This document shows, piece after piece, positions 16,893-27,497 of a stretch of DNA of 64,000 nucleotides. The stretch's first letter is position 1; each line of letters begins with the position of its first letter. The notes beneath the pieces were generated by a model. It searched no databases and was not told the DNA's origin. It was given only the letters and a program-made list of their open reading frames with translations. Source of the DNA: an uncultured delta proteobacterium (GTDB lineage: Bacteria > Myxococcota_A > Polyangia > Polyangiales > Polyangiaceae). Where the stretch lies: assembly GCA_903892415.1 (NCBI GenBank), contig CAITIQ010000288.1:1-64000 (forward strand). Direction: 5' to 3'. A program made the translations under genes and the position numbers.

Positions 16893-18281
16893 TCAGGGCA
16901 CTGGCAAAACGGGACTTCGAATCCAGGGCTCGGTCATCGGACGAAAGTGCGCGTGCGTTCCGAGCCCGGCCATGACGCTGGCGAGGCCCCACTGCAGGCG
17001 ATTCACGAACGTGAAGTCCTGCGGCATCTTCGGCACCTTCGGTAGCTTGGGAAGTTCACCGTCTTTGAGCGCGATCTTGCGGATGCCGCGCGAGAGGTAG
17101 GAGACAGTCTCGCGGGCTTTCTCCTGCGAGCAGACCCAAATCTCGCGAGACATCAGCGGGGCGAGTAGTTCGAGCGTGTAGCCGCGGTAAAGCTCCCAGG
17201 TCTCGTCTTCCGGATCGTAACCGAGCACCTCGACGCAGGCGCGATCGAACTCGACCCAGTCTTCGTCGAGCGCCGCGATCATGTAGCGCTTCATGCTCAT
17301 CACGAGCTCTGGCGGAAGCAGCTTGATACAACCAAAATCCAAGAAGCCGATCTTCCCGCCGCCAAGGAAACGATAGTTGCCCGGATGCGGATCGGCGTAG
17401 AGATGGCCGTATTGCATCAGCGATTTGAAGGTGAAGGTCCAAATGGTCACGCCGGCTGCGTTGCGATCTTCCTGGGAAGCCGAGGCAACGAAGTCCGCGT
17501 AGCTCTGCCCGCCAAGTAGCTCAGTGGTGAGCACGCGCTTGGTGGTCAACGAGTGAAAGACCCGCGGGATGACCACGTTGTTGTCCCCCTCATGAATGCG
17601 TCGGAAGGCGTCGGCTCGCGAAGCCTCTAGCCCGTAGTCCAGCTCCTCCCGGAAGACCTTGCCGATCTCGTCGAGGGTTTGGGCGCTGTGAATCTTCTTG
17701 GCCACCGGCGAGAGCATGCTCTGAAAGAACTGGATGCTCTTGAGGTCCGCTTCGATCGCCTTGTCGATGCCGGGGTATTGAACCTTGACAGCGACGGTTG
17801 CGCCGTCCTTCGTCTTTGCGCGATGCACCTGGCCGATGCTGGCCGCAGCGAAAGGCTCCGACTCCCACTCGGCGAAGACCTGATCAGGAGGCGCGCCGAA
17901 CTCTTCGGTGACGACTTTGACCGCGGCCTCGGGCGATAGCGGCGGTGCCTTGTCGAGCAGCTTCTTCAGCTCGGCTTTGAAGCGCTCTTCGTAGCCGGGC
18001 GGAGCCAGCCCGTCGATGTAGCTCACCATCTGGCCAACCTTCAGCGGCAGGCCCTTCATTTCCCCGAGCGTCTTGAGCAACGCTTCCGCCGCCTTTTTTG
18101 CGTCTGCGGCGACCTTGCGCTTCTCTTCAACCGTCGGCGGCTCATCCTTGTTGCGCATCCCGAGCGCGCGCTTGGCGCCCTCGAACGCGAGCGGCATTCC
18201 CTTCGGCGCAAGAGCGGCGAGCCGGGCCAAGCGGCCGAGCCTGGAGGTGGGGGGGCGATCCTTGGGCTTGTCGTCAGCCAT
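16893..18281 (-). CDS. ABC1/UbiB (AarF)-family atypical kinase
   Basis: 462 residues. The family's KxGQ motif (LKVGQMVSYIDGLAPP), the Ala-rich nucleotide loop replacement (AAASIGQVHRA), VAVKVQYPG with the catalytic-type lysine, LYADPHPGNYRF and LDFGC are all present. UbiB-like proteins support quinone biosynthesis or membrane lipid handling and have ATPase activity. This one lacks the C-terminal transmembrane pair of UbiB. No quinone-synthesis genes are nearby, so the role is open. Confidence 0.87.
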   Translation of the reverse strand: MADDKPKDRPPTSRLGRLARLAALAPKGMPLAFEGAKRALGMRNKDEPPTVEEKRKVAADAKKAAEALLKTLGEMKGLPLKVGQMVSYIDGLAPPGYEERFKAELKKLLDKAPPLSPEAAVKVVTEEFGAPPDQVFAEWESEPFAAASIGQVHRAKTKDGATVAVKVQYPGIDKAIEADLKSIQFFQSMLSPVAKKIHSAQTLDEIGKVFREELDYGLEASRADAFRRIHEGDNNVVIPRVFHSLTTKRVLTTELLGGQSYADFVASASQEDRNAAGVTIWTFTFKSLMQYGHLYADPHPGNYRFLGGGKIGFLDFGCIKLLPPELVMSMKRYMIAALDEDWVEFDRACVEVLGYDPEDETWELYRGYTLELLAPLMSREIWVCSQEKARETVSYLSRGIRKIALKDGELPKLPKVPKMPQDFTFVNRLQWGLASVMAGLGTHAHFRPMTEPWIRSPVLPVP

Positions 18282-18376
18282 GCAGTGACTCGACGTTACA
18301 CGAATGCGGCCGCTGTGTCCTTCTGACAGCCACTGCGCCCTTGAGATCTCGAGGCGACCGTGCGGAGATAGGACGC

Positions 18377-19759
18377 ATGCGATTCCGCCGCTTCGCGTGC
18401 ATGTCTGTCCTATCGCTGGCTGCGCACGGCTGCGAGGTCGAAGAGACGTTGCCAGAGTCCAGCGAGGTGGTCGATGTGACGGAGGACGCGCTCGTGGTCT
18501 GTGCTCCCGAGCAGGTCGTTTACGGCATCGATGTGTCCTACTACCAGGGCAACATCAACTGGGAGGCGGTCGCCTCGGATGGCTACTCCTTCGCGATCAC
18601 GCGCATCAACCACGCAGACTTCATGGACCCGCAGTTCGACGCGAACTGGGCGGGCATCAAGCAGGTGGGGCTCATCCGAGGCGCCTACCAGTACTTCGAG
18701 CCGGGGGACGATCCGGTGGCGCAGGCCAACATTGTGGTCGAGAAGGTAGGCAAACTTGGCCCGGGTGACCTACCGGTCGTCATCGATGTGGAGACCACGA
18801 GTGGCTTGACGGACAAGGCCGCCATTGTCGATTCGATTGCTGCCTGGATGGATATCGTCGAGTCGGGCACCGGCAAGAAGCCGATCATCTACACCGGTAA
18901 GTACTTTTGGCAGGACAACATCTCCTCCAGTGATTTCGCCGATTATCCGCTGTGGCACGCGCAATATCCCAACGCTTGCCAACCTCCTGCCGCCGCTCCT
19001 CCAGGGTGCGGTTCGTGCGCCAACATTGCGGATCAATGGAGTGATTGGTTGCTTTGGCAATACACCTCCTCGGGCTCGGTCGCGGGCATCGCCGGTAACG
19101 TCGATACCAACGTGTTCAAAGGCAGCTACGAAGACCTCGTTGCCTATGCGAGTCAGGGAGGCTTCGGCGCTACCGTGGAGTCGCTGACGGCGCCCAAGAC
19201 GGTGCTCGCATCGGAGTCCTTCTCGGTATCGATCGCGGTCACCAACACGGGCGGAACCACTTGGGGCCCCGCTACGAAGCTCGCAACGACCGAGCCTCGA
19301 GATCGTGAGAGCTTGTTCGCCGACGCAAGTTGGCCCGCCAACAACCGGCTCGCCGCGGTCTCTACGCCTGTGGCGCTCGGAGAGAGCTACAGCTTCGAAC
19401 TCACCTTCGTCGCGCCCGCCGAGCCCGGCACCTACACCGAACATTTTGGTCTTGTCGAAGAGTCGGTGGCTTGGTTTGGTGATCAAGCTGGCCCGCCTGA
19501 TAACGCGATTGCGTTCACCTTTCAGGTCGTCGCCGACCCCACCGGAGCGGGCGGAAGCACGAACGGCTCCGGGGGAGAAGCCGGCGCTAATGGGGAAGGC
19601 GCTGGTCCCGATACAAGCGGCAACGGTGGTGGGGACGCTCAGGCCTCTGCATCGAGCTGCGCCGTGCAAACACCGTCTTCCCGATCGTTCGCTGACCTCG
19701 GCTGGGTTTCACTGCTTGCGTTGGCTGCAGCGGCGCGGCGCCGGCACAGGTCGGTCTGA
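18377..19759 (+). CDS. GH25 muramidase lipoprotein with FW (Nbr1-like) domain and MYXO-CTERM-like tail
   Basis: 460 residues from ATG 18377 (AGG a few nt upstream; the longer open frame is not signal-like). The lipobox LAAHGC puts the acylated cysteine at C19. GH25 lysozyme domain ~48-265 with D52 (YGIDVSYYQG) and the DVE pair at 139-141 (PVVIDVETT). Then an Ig-like domain (~275-385, VTNTGGTTWGPATKL) resembling the Nbr1 FW domain, a Gly/Ser linker, and a C-terminus with Cys, a hydrophobic helix (LGWVSLLALAAAA) and RRRHR, the MYXO-CTERM plan. It should cut peptidoglycan glycan strands, for self-remodelling or prey lysis. Having both a lipobox and a sorting tag is unusual. Confidence 0.85.
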   Translation: MRFRRFACMSVLSLAAHGCEVEETLPESSEVVDVTEDALVVCAPEQVVYGIDVSYYQGNINWEAVASDGYSFAITRINHADFMDPQFDANWAGIKQVGLIRGAYQYFEPGDDPVAQANIVVEKVGKLGPGDLPVVIDVETTSGLTDKAAIVDSIAAWMDIVESGTGKKPIIYTGKYFWQDNISSSDFADYPLWHAQYPNACQPPAAAPPGCGSCANIADQWSDWLLWQYTSSGSVAGIAGNVDTNVFKGSYEDLVAYASQGGFGATVESLTAPKTVLASESFSVSIAVTNTGGTTWGPATKLATTEPRDRESLFADASWPANNRLAAVSTPVALGESYSFELTFVAPAEPGTYTEHFGLVEESVAWFGDQAGPPDNAIAFTFQVVADPTGAGGSTNGSGGEAGANGEGAGPDTSGNGGGDAQASASSCAVQTPSSRSFADLGWVSLLALAAAARRRHRSV

Positions 19760-19786
19760 GTTAGAGACCAACCCGTCCCTTCAGAG

Positions 19787-21421
19787 TCATTTGAGTCCGA
19801 CGATGACTCCGTCGACCAGGTTGATGTTGACCGCTTGCGGCACGCGCGGAAGTCCCGGCATGCGCATGATCTCGCCGGTCAATACCACGATAAATCCGGC
19901 TCCAGCGCTGATCTGAAGGTTGCGCACGGTGACCGTGAAGCCCTGCGGGCGCCCACGCAGCTTTGGGTCGTCGGATAGGGAGTTTTGCGTCTTTGCTACG
20001 CAGATGGGGAGCTCTGCGTAGCCGAGCTTCTTGATCTCACGCAGATCTCGCTCGGCGCTTTTGGTGAAGCTCACCGCCTCAGCGCCATACATCTTGCGAG
20101 CGACAGCCAACACTTTGTCTTCGATCGATTGGCTCAGCTCGTAGAGCGGTGTGAAGGGTTGCGCTGGTTGGCTGGTCAGCTCGACGATGTGGCGTGCGAG
20201 CTCAGCTGCGCCTTCGGCGCCCTGGGCGAAGTGTTCACACAGCGCGACCGGCACCCCGCGTTTTGCGCAGGCCTCTTGCACCACGGCGATCTCCTCGGCG
20301 GTGTCGGTGCCAAAGCGATTGATCGCGACGACGACCCGCTTGTTGAAATGAGCCACGTTCTCGAGATGCTTCTCGAGGTTGGGTAGCCCCGCGAGAACCC
20401 CGCTGGGATCTGGCTCGTTGATACGATCGAGCGCGATGCCGCCGTGCATCTTGAGCGCCCGGATGGTGGCGACGAGCACCACCGCGTCTGGGTCTACGTT
20501 GGCTCCTCGGCATTTGATGTCGAAGAACTTCTCCGCGCCGAGGTCGAAGCCAAACCCGGCTTCAGTTACCACCCAATCCGCGAGCTGCAAGCCCGCGCGC
20601 GTCGCGATCACGCTGTTGCAACCGTGCGCGATGTTGGCGAACGGGCCGCCGTGAACGATCGCTGGCGTGCCATGCTCGGTTTGCACCAGGTTGGGCAACA
20701 GCGCGTCGCGTAGCAAAGCCAGCATCGCCCCGGTGACGCCGAGCTTGCCGGCGAGCACCGGCTCGCCTTTGTGCGTAAAGCCGATCAGCGTGCGGTCGAT
20801 GCGCACGCGCAGATCCTCCGCGTCGTCGGCCAAACAAAGCATCGCCATCAACTCCGAGGCCGCCGTGATGTCGAAGCCCGTCTCCCGTGGAATCCCGCCG
20901 GTGTCCCCGCCGAGCCCAACGTTGATCTGCCGTAGGCTGCGATCATTCATGTCGAGCGCGCGCTTCCAAACGATGCGCCGTGAGTCCAGCCCGAGCTGCC
21001 CACCGAAGTGCAGCTCGTTGTCGATCGCCGCCGAAAGCAAGTTGTGCGCGCTGGTGATGGCGTGGAAGTCTCCGGTGAAGTGAAGGTTGATGTCGTCGGT
21101 CGGTTGCAGCCGACTGCGACCGCCGCCGGTGCCTCCGCCCTTCACGCCGAAACACGGTCCGAGTGAGGGCTCTCGCAACACCGCCACGGCTCGATGGCCA
21201 GCCAGTTTCAGTGCGTCGGCCAAGCCGATCGTCGTCGTGGTCTTGCCCTCGCCGGCGGGAGTGGGAGTGATGGCCGAAACCAGGATGAACTTGGCAGGCT
21301 TGTCACTGCTGCGGGGACGGGTGAGCACCGCGCTGCTGAGCTTGGCCTTGTCTCGTCCGAAGGGAACTAAATCATCGCTGGTAAGGCCGAGTTGCTCGGC
21401 CACGTGCGTCATCGGCAGCAT
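19787..21421 (-). CDS. fhs: Formate-tetrahydrofolate ligase
   Basis: 544 residues; makes 10-formyl-THF from formate, THF and ATP in one-carbon metabolism. The ATP-binding loop TPTPAGEGKTTTTIGLADAL, REPSLGPCFGVKGGGTGGG, INLHFTGDFHAI and the C-terminal GEIMRMPGLPRVPQA are hallmarks of the family (usual length about 555). ATG 21421 is used; ATG 21412 is also possible. No folD or other C1 gene is adjacent. Confidence 0.96.
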   Translation of the reverse strand: MLPMTHVAEQLGLTSDDLVPFGRDKAKLSSAVLTRPRSSDKPAKFILVSAITPTPAGEGKTTTTIGLADALKLAGHRAVAVLREPSLGPCFGVKGGGTGGGRSRLQPTDDINLHFTGDFHAITSAHNLLSAAIDNELHFGGQLGLDSRRIVWKRALDMNDRSLRQINVGLGGDTGGIPRETGFDITAASELMAMLCLADDAEDLRVRIDRTLIGFTHKGEPVLAGKLGVTGAMLALLRDALLPNLVQTEHGTPAIVHGGPFANIAHGCNSVIATRAGLQLADWVVTEAGFGFDLGAEKFFDIKCRGANVDPDAVVLVATIRALKMHGGIALDRINEPDPSGVLAGLPNLEKHLENVAHFNKRVVVAINRFGTDTAEEIAVVQEACAKRGVPVALCEHFAQGAEGAAELARHIVELTSQPAQPFTPLYELSQSIEDKVLAVARKMYGAEAVSFTKSAERDLREIKKLGYAELPICVAKTQNSLSDDPKLRGRPQGFTVTVRNLQISAGAGFIVVLTGEIMRMPGLPRVPQAVNINLVDGVIVGLK

Positions 21422-21438
21422 GCGCGAAGGCTAGCCGT

Positions 21439-22392
21439 TCAGTGTGCAATCGTCAGCACAACCTTGTCGATCGAGCCGGCGTCCGAGCCGGCGCTGTCAC
21501 CAGCGCAGAACTTCCAGGCGCCTGCAGCCGATTGCCCGTTCAACGTAGTGAGATTGCCCGCAGCGGCTGCTCCATTGTTGGGCGCGAAGTCGCAAATCCC
21601 ATTGTCGAGACAGATGACGCTGGTGTTGACGCCCATTTGCTCGGCGCTCGTCGCGGCGCCGGTGACAAAGGTGATCGGGCTACTGGCGACGAGCTCGCCG
21701 CCATTGAAGATGAGCTCTGAACCGTCATCCAAGAGCTCGGTCCCGCCGGGGCGACTCACGAGCGTGATCACGGTGTTCGCCGGGCTCACCAACTTGAACA
21801 CGAGGTCCCCCACATAGCCGTGAATCGCACCGACCTCGACCTCGACCGCGCTGATCGTGTTGTTGGCGACCGAGGGCACGTTGAGCGTGGCACAGGCCAT
21901 CGAGTTGATTGCGCCCGAATAACCGTTATCGGGGATTGAGAGGTTCAGCCCTGGTCCGACGGTGATCACTTGATCGGTGGCGACTGGGGTGCAGACGCTT
22001 GGTTCGCCAGCGCAGGTGAATCCGCTCTCGATGGTGCAGGTTGAACTACATCCATCTCCGCTCCCGGTGTCTTGATCATCGCACTCTTCTGCGCCCTCGG
22101 TTTGGCCGTCCCCACAAACGGGGCCTTGCATGGAGCCCCCCATGCCACCTCCACCGCTGGTTGCGCCTCCGTTGGCCGAGCCGCCGTTGCCCATCGCACC
22201 ACCGCCGCCCGAAGTCGGTGCGCCACCGCTGGCGACGCCTGCCCCTGTGCCGTTCTCTCCGCCGCCACCACTCGAGCTTGTCGTCGCGCCACTTCCTTCA
22301 GAAGAGCTGCTGCCACCATCGCCTGGTGGAATAGTTCCGCCGTTCGCACAAGCGGAAGCGAGTAGCAGGGCAGCGGCAAAGGCGGAGCGCAT
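21439..22392 (-). CDS. Lipoprotein with Cys-rich DUF4215-type repeat and P (proprotein convertase) domain
   Basis: 317 residues from ATG 22392: lipobox LLASAC (C19), a long Gly/Ser/Thr linker (~25-95), then one myxobacterial Cys-rich repeat ([23 protein letters not shown]..., ~100-145), then a beta-rich P/homoB domain (~150-317: [40 protein letters not shown]). P domains usually accompany subtilases, but no protease domain is present here, so binding or display on the outer surface is likely. The frame continues upstream to 22482 without a signal-like start. It is divergent from the VWA gene. Confidence 0.8.
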   Translation of the reverse strand: MRSAFAAALLLASACANGGTIPPGDGGSSSSEGSGATTSSSGGGGENGTGAGVASGGAPTSGGGGAMGNGGSANGGATSGGGGMGGSMQGPVCGDGQTEGAEECDDQDTGSGDGCSSTCTIESGFTCAGEPSVCTPVATDQVITVGPGLNLSIPDNGYSGAINSMACATLNVPSVANNTISAVEVEVGAIHGYVGDLVFKLVSPANTVITLVSRPGGTELLDDGSELIFNGGELVASSPITFVTGAATSAEQMGVNTSVICLDNGICDFAPNNGAAAAGNLTTLNGQSAAGAWKFCAGDSAGSDAGSIDKVVLTIAH

Positions 22393-22486
22393 GTGCGCAT
22401 TCTCACACGTTTTTGCGATTCGATGAATGCGTAGCGAGCACGAGGCTTGGGACTTCGGATAGCCTCGCCAGAGGAGCTCCAACCCG

Positions 22487-25400
22487 ATGCGAACTTCTGA
22501 TGTAGCGCGTGGTCTTGCTTGGCTAGGCCTCTATTCATGCTTGGTACTTGGTGCGCTGCTTGGGGTCTCTGGGACCGCCATGGCAGTGCCGCTTTCGATC
22601 GATGGCGCTGTCGCAGGGCCCGCCAATTGCCCTGGCGGAACGCCGGTTGATTCGAGCTGCCAGGTCAACGCAACGGCCTCGGTCAATCGAGGCTGCTTAT
22701 ACGGCGGCGAGCATGAGTTCGACTCGATTACGTTGCAGAACGGCGCGACGCTCTGCGTTCCCCCGTACAACGGCACGGACGAAGTCAACACGGGCAACCT
22801 CGTTCTCAAGAGCCTCACCACCATCGTGGTCGATGCGAGCAGCCGCATCACAGCCAAGGGCAACGGGTATCGCGCATTCCTCTGCAACGAAGGCGAGGGT
22901 CCGGGCTTCTCGGGTGGCCGCGGTGGCTGCTCGGTGCTCGATTCAGGTGGTGGTGGTGCACACTTTGGCAACGGCGGGCGCGGTACCAAAGACTGCTTCT
23001 TGGTCGCGCCAAACACGAGTTGTCAATTCCCGCAGGAGTATGAAGAAGACTGCGGCAATCTCAATGTCGCCGGTAACGGCTGCGTTGCAGCGGCTGACCC
23101 CAACGCAGCTGTTTGTTATGGCACTACCAACGTTAACGGCGCTGGTGATGGCTTTCCAAGCGTCGCCGGGCAGTCCTTCGAGCACAGCATTTACGATATT
23201 GAGTTTGGGGCGGCCGGCGGAGACAAGGGCTGTCGCGATGGCTTCGACAACAGTCTACGGGCTGGTCGAGGGGGTGGCCGCATCGTGCTCTTCGCCGCCA
23301 ACGCGGCTCAAACCGGCTCCATCTCAATTGCGGGTAAAGTCAACGCGGACGGCCATCGCGGCTGCTCATCCGGCAATGACTCGGCTGGCGGTGGAGCGGG
23401 CGGTAGCATTCTGATCGTCGCCGACCAAATCACCGTCGATGCATCAGCACGCATCAGCGCTCACGGTGGACGCGGAGGAGATTCGCAGCCCAAGTGTTTG
23501 CCTTGCACCACCAACGCCCAATGCCAGGCCGGGCAGACCTGCCAAGCTGGTCGATGTGGTCCCTGCAACTGCACCCCGTGCACCAACAACGCACAGTGCG
23601 AGACCCTGCTGGGACAGACCTGTAGAAATTTGGGTGGAGACCTAGGCAACGTTTGCGCGGATGCCGCCAATCAGTGTTCTCCTTTCGACCCGGGCGAAGA
23701 CGAGCGCGAGTGCGTCGCTACCCAAAACAACGGCACCTGTGACGACTGTGCCGGCGGCGGTGGCGGCGGCATCATCAACCTCCAGTCGCGCGCTTCCGAT
23801 ATCGACCCGCTCGCTATCTTCAACGTTCGCGGAGCTCCCGGCGGCATCTGCCCCATCTGCGCGGGCGAGGCCGGTGGCGGAGCCGGTGAGCTTCAGATCG
23901 ACGGCGGATATGTCGGTGAGGTCTGTGACGGTTACGACAACGACTTCGACGGGCAAGTCGATGAGAACCTGGGCGTGCAGATCTGCCCAGACGGTTCGAC
24001 CATCAACGTCTGCGCGGGCGGCGTTCCGCTGCTCTGCGACTACAGCGATCCAACGCCTTGCCTCGTGCAGGCGACCGACGCTCGCCCGCGCTTCACCCTC
24101 GTCGTGGATACCTCGGGATCGATGCTCAACGATATCGGCGGCAACCCGACGTTCGGTGACGGTTCGGTGCTCTTTCCCGGCGTGGATACGGCCAGCGATG
24201 CCGACGCTGTGGCGGGCAACAACAGTCGCTTGTTCATCGCCAAGCGCGCCCTGACGTCAGTGCTCTCGGCGTTCCCGGAGAGCGACTTTGCGCTGGCTCG
24301 CTACTACCAAGACGTGGGCGTCAATCGCTCGTGTCAAACCGCCTCCAACTTCGAGTGCGCTGCCAGTTGTTGCTCTTACGATGACCCGACCGACAACTTG
24401 GTACCGGGCTATCCGTCGAACTACCCGGACAATACCTGCGTACTTTCGAGCATCTACCCGGGAGCGGGTTACCCGGCGACCCCAACCTTTACTGGCAATA
24501 TCAGCATCGACTGGGCCGCCGAAGGCATCGAGGATCCGCCGACGAGCGATTGCATCAACTACGCAGGCTCATGCGGGCCACCGCGCCGCGGAGCGCAGGT
24601 GCTCGTCGGCTTCAACGAGAGCATCAATCGTTATCTCGATTGGCTCGATGGCGCAGAGGACAACGACGCGACCTTTGACAGCGGTACGCTCTCGGCCGAC
24701 CACTGTCCTACGGGCAATTGTGAGTTGCGGGGAACCGGGCCGACGCCGCTCGGTAGGTCGCTCGACGCGACCTACGACTTTCTTACTCCGGTGGTTTCCT
24801 GCGACACCGCCAAAGATTGTCGGTCGTACTCGGTCATCCTGCTGACCGACGGCGCAGAGAGCTGCGGTGATACCCCTGTAGCCTCGGCAGCAGCGCTGCT
24901 GGCCGGTATCTCAGGCAAGCCGGTCCAAACCTACGTGATTGGCTTCTCGGTGTTGGCCTCGGAGCAGACCCAGCTCAATGCGATCGCCGCTGCTGGCGGA
25001 ACTACCCAAGCGTTCTTCGTTTCGTCGGAGAATGAGCTGGCCAACGCTTTGGCCACGATCATCGGCGCGAATCAGAAGTTCGAGCTGTGCAACGACCTCG
25101 ACGATGATTGCGATACGCTGGTCGACGAAGATTTCCCCGAGAAGGGGCTGCCTTGCACCGATGGTGAACTTGGCGTCTGTCTCGGTATCGGCGAGTTCGT
25201 CTGCAAGGCGGATGGCAGCGGCACCGAGTGCCAAATCACCAATCCGGGTGGCGTGCCCGGCGTCGAGATTTGTAACCAGCTGGACGACGACTGTGACGGC
25301 CTCATTGACGAGGACGATGCAGGTTTGCCGTTGCCGTGTCCCAACTGCGTTCCCGGGACCGAGATCTGCGATGGCCTCGACAACGATTGCGACCTTGCGA

Positions 25401-26068
25401 TTGACGAGCAGGGCGACGTCGAGACCAACCAGCCAGACATCTTTGGTCAGCCGTGCGGGGTTCTGACGCCGCCCAATGATCAGGCGCCCTGTCAGTTGGG
25501 GACCGTGGTGTGCATCAATGCCGGGCCGTTGTGCATTGGCTTCCAGGGGCCAGGCAATGAGATCTGCAACGGTGTGGACGACGACTGCGACGGCATCGCC
25601 GACGACTTGGCGCCTTGCCCGGGCAAGACCCAATGCATCGAGGCGCAGTGTGTGGCTCCTTGCCAATCAGGAGAGTTCCCCTGTCCCAACGGCTTTGAGT
25701 GTCAGGAGGGCTTCTGCTTCCCGATCAGCTGCAACGGCGTTGTCTGCGAGCCAGGCGAGGTCTGCGAAGGCGGCGTGTGCATCGACGCGGCCGGTGGCGG
25801 CGGGCAAGGCGGCGCGGGTGGTAGCGGAACGGGCGGTGCTGCTTCCGGTGGCAACAGCGCTGGCGGTGCAGCCGGCTCGAGCCAAAGCGGAGGCAGTAGC
25901 AGCGAGGGAGGCGCTGGCGGAGACGGCGGCAACGGCGTCAAGGGCAACTGGGGGCTTGCTACCGGAGGTGGCGGTTGTGCGACGAGCCCTGCAGGGGACA
26001 GCAAGTTTGGTTGGCTGCTCTTGGCGGTGCTCGGTCTCGCGCTTGCGCGCAAGCGAGGTGGCCGGTGA
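22487..26068 (+). CDS. Large secreted VWA/MopE-repeat surface protein with MYXO-CTERM tail
   Basis: 1193 residues, with GAGGAG before the ATG and a signal peptide (~1-33). Order: a Gly- and Cys-rich beta-helix-like region (~35-480) with a run of Cys-knot segments ([18 protein letters not shown]); a MopE-type motif ([14 protein letters not shown]); a von Willebrand A domain whose MIDAS DTSGS begins at D541; four more MopE-type motifs ([56 protein letters not shown]); another Cys cluster; a Gly/Ser linker; and a terminal GGCATS + hydrophobic helix + RKRGGR. MopE-like motifs bind Ca or Cu in known proteins. Role inferred as adhesion or metal-dependent surface binding. The next gene overlaps by 4 bp. 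Confidence 0.88.
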   Translation: MRTSDVARGLAWLGLYSCLVLGALLGVSGTAMAVPLSIDGAVAGPANCPGGTPVDSSCQVNATASVNRGCLYGGEHEFDSITLQNGATLCVPPYNGTDEVNTGNLVLKSLTTIVVDASSRITAKGNGYRAFLCNEGEGPGFSGGRGGCSVLDSGGGGAHFGNGGRGTKDCFLVAPNTSCQFPQEYEEDCGNLNVAGNGCVAAADPNAAVCYGTTNVNGAGDGFPSVAGQSFEHSIYDIEFGAAGGDKGCRDGFDNSLRAGRGGGRIVLFAANAAQTGSISIAGKVNADGHRGCSSGNDSAGGGAGGSILIVADQITVDASARISAHGGRGGDSQPKCLPCTTNAQCQAGQTCQAGRCGPCNCTPCTNNAQCETLLGQTCRNLGGDLGNVCADAANQCSPFDPGEDERECVATQNNGTCDDCAGGGGGGIINLQSRASDIDPLAIFNVRGAPGGICPICAGEAGGGAGELQIDGGYVGEVCDGYDNDFDGQVDENLGVQICPDGSTINVCAGGVPLLCDYSDPTPCLVQATDARPRFTLVVDTSGSMLNDIGGNPTFGDGSVLFPGVDTASDADAVAGNNSRLFIAKRALTSVLSAFPESDFALARYYQDVGVNRSCQTASNFECAASCCSYDDPTDNLVPGYPSNYPDNTCVLSSIYPGAGYPATPTFTGNISIDWAAEGIEDPPTSDCINYAGSCGPPRRGAQVLVGFNESINRYLDWLDGAEDNDATFDSGTLSADHCPTGNCELRGTGPTPLGRSLDATYDFLTPVVSCDTAKDCRSYSVILLTDGAESCGDTPVASAAALLAGISGKPVQTYVIGFSVLASEQTQLNAIAAAGGTTQAFFVSSENELANALATIIGANQKFELCNDLDDDCDTLVDEDFPEKGLPCTDGELGVCLGIGEFVCKADGSGTECQITNPGGVPGVEICNQLDDDCDGLIDEDDAGLPLPCPNCVPGTEICDGLDNDCDLAIDEQGDVETNQPDIFGQPCGVLTPPNDQAPCQLGTVVCINAGPLCIGFQGPGNEICNGVDDDCDGIADDLAPCPGKTQCIEAQCVAPCQSGEFPCPNGFECQEGFCFPISCNGVVCEPGEVCEGGVCIDAAGGGGQGGAGGSGTGGAASGGNSAGGAAGSSQSGGSSSEGGAGGDGGNGVKGNWGLATGGGGCATSPAGDSKFGWLLLAVLGLALARKRGGR

Positions 26069-27495
26069 ACCGTACTTCAGCGCGTGCGACGAGTGCGCTC
26101 GGGCTCTTGCTGCTCAGTGCACTAGGCTGCGACATCAAGGCCTATTGCTTCTCCGATTGTGAGGACGGCTCGAGCGTTGGCGGCGCAACCAACGGAGGTA
26201 GCGGAGGGGAGGGCGCTGCTGCGGGTAGCGGAGGCGCCTTTGGTGGAGGCTTCATCACCGGCGGAAGTGGGGGAGGAATGGATTGTGGCGACACCGAGAT
26301 GTCGCTCGAGAATTGTGGGGCTTGCGGGGTGCCCTGTGCTCCCGCCGGCGCTATTCCGCTGTGCCTCGCCGGAGAGTGCCTCGTGCAGGCTTGTTTGGAA
26401 GGGCAATACGATATTGATGGCTTGCCGCAGAACGGCTGTGAGTACGCCTGTCCGGTTCCAGTGCCTGGCGTAGAGCTTTGCGACGGAGTCGATAATGATT
26501 GCGACTCGCTGATCGACTCGGCCGACCCCGACCTGGAAGTCCCCGACACCCTTTGCAATACAACGTTAGGGACGCCTTGCGAGAACACGCTGGTGGTCTG
26601 CAACGGGCAAACCGGTTGGTCGTGTGAGTACCCGCCTGAGGTAGAGACGGTCTCAGGCTTCATTCGGCTAACGGAGACGCTGTGCGACAACCTCGACGGT
26701 AACTGCGATGGCACGGCCGACGAGTGGTTTACAGCGTTGGGCAGCGTCTGCACCGATCTGGCCTTGGGCCAGTGCCAAGACGCTGGTCTCGTGGTTTGTG
26801 ACCCGGCCGATCCGCAGAAGACCACGTGTGACTTGAGCGCGCCGCCGCTCCCGGGCGTGGCTGCAGCTGAGGCCTGCGACGGCATCGACAACGACTGCGA
26901 CGGGCTGGTGGATAATGGGCTATTGCCCAGCGCCTTCGCAATGGTGCCCATTCCAGGCGGTAGTGGGGTGTTAGTTGATCGCTATGAAGCCTCCCGTCCC
27001 GACGCACAGACCGCGTCCGCGGGCCTGCTGGAGAGCGTGGCTTGCTCCAACCCAAACGTATTGCCTTGGGCGGCGGCGGGCTTCGAGGAGGCAAAGGCCG
27101 GCTGTGAAGCGCGTGGCCCCGGCTTTCGCGTTTGCAGCTTGGATGAGCTCGAGGCCGCGTGTAGAGGCACGGCCGATACCGATTACCCGTATGGGGACGC
27201 CTACGTAGGTATGACCTGCAACGGCGTGGACAACGCCGTTGGCGGGGTCATGCCCACCGGCGCCGAGGCTGCTTGCGCCACAGCCGGGGCGGTGTTCGAT
27301 GCCTCAGGTAACTTGGCCGAGTGGACGAGCACCCAGACCAACGTAGCCGCGATTCCCAACCGCATCTTCGCCTTGAGCGGCGGCTCCTATCTATCCCCCG
27401 AGCTAGGGCTCGCCTGCACCATCGATCTAGTGCCGCGCGCGGTGGAGACGACCCTCCTACCAAATATCGGCTTTCGCTGCTGCAAAGACCCTTGA
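26065..27495 (+). CDS. Lipoprotein with MopE-type repeats and FGE/SUMF1-like domain
   Basis: 476 residues from GTG 26065, which overlaps the VWA gene stop (GTGA), so translation is coupled. The signal ends in a lipobox SALGC (~C22). After a Gly-rich linker come three MopE-type motifs (CDGVDNDCDSLIDS, CDNLDGNCDGTADE, CDGIDNDCDGLVDN). The C-terminal ~190 residues form a formylglycine-generating-enzyme-like fold (VDRYEAS, FRVCSLDELEAACRG, GNLAEWTS, GGSYLS, IGFRCC). This domain often has lost catalysis and serves binding. Coupling with the VWA protein suggests they act together at the outer surface. Confidence 0.85.
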   Translation: MNRTSARATSALGLLLLSALGCDIKAYCFSDCEDGSSVGGATNGGSGGEGAAAGSGGAFGGGFITGGSGGGMDCGDTEMSLENCGACGVPCAPAGAIPLCLAGECLVQACLEGQYDIDGLPQNGCEYACPVPVPGVELCDGVDNDCDSLIDSADPDLEVPDTLCNTTLGTPCENTLVVCNGQTGWSCEYPPEVETVSGFIRLTETLCDNLDGNCDGTADEWFTALGSVCTDLALGQCQDAGLVVCDPADPQKTTCDLSAPPLPGVAAAEACDGIDNDCDGLVDNGLLPSAFAMVPIPGGSGVLVDRYEASRPDAQTASAGLLESVACSNPNVLPWAAAGFEEAKAGCEARGPGFRVCSLDELEAACRGTADTDYPYGDAYVGMTCNGVDNAVGGVMPTGAEAACATAGAVFDASGNLAEWTSTQTNVAAIPNRIFALSGGSYLSPELGLACTIDLVPRAVETTLLPNIGFRCCKDP

Positions 27496-27497
27496 GC

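Noticed and set aside
16905-16935. tRNA T-arm-like TTCGAATCC
   Set aside because: No matching stem, anticodon arm or acceptor; it is the coding end of the ABC1-family gene. A similar hit at 54246 fails in the same way.
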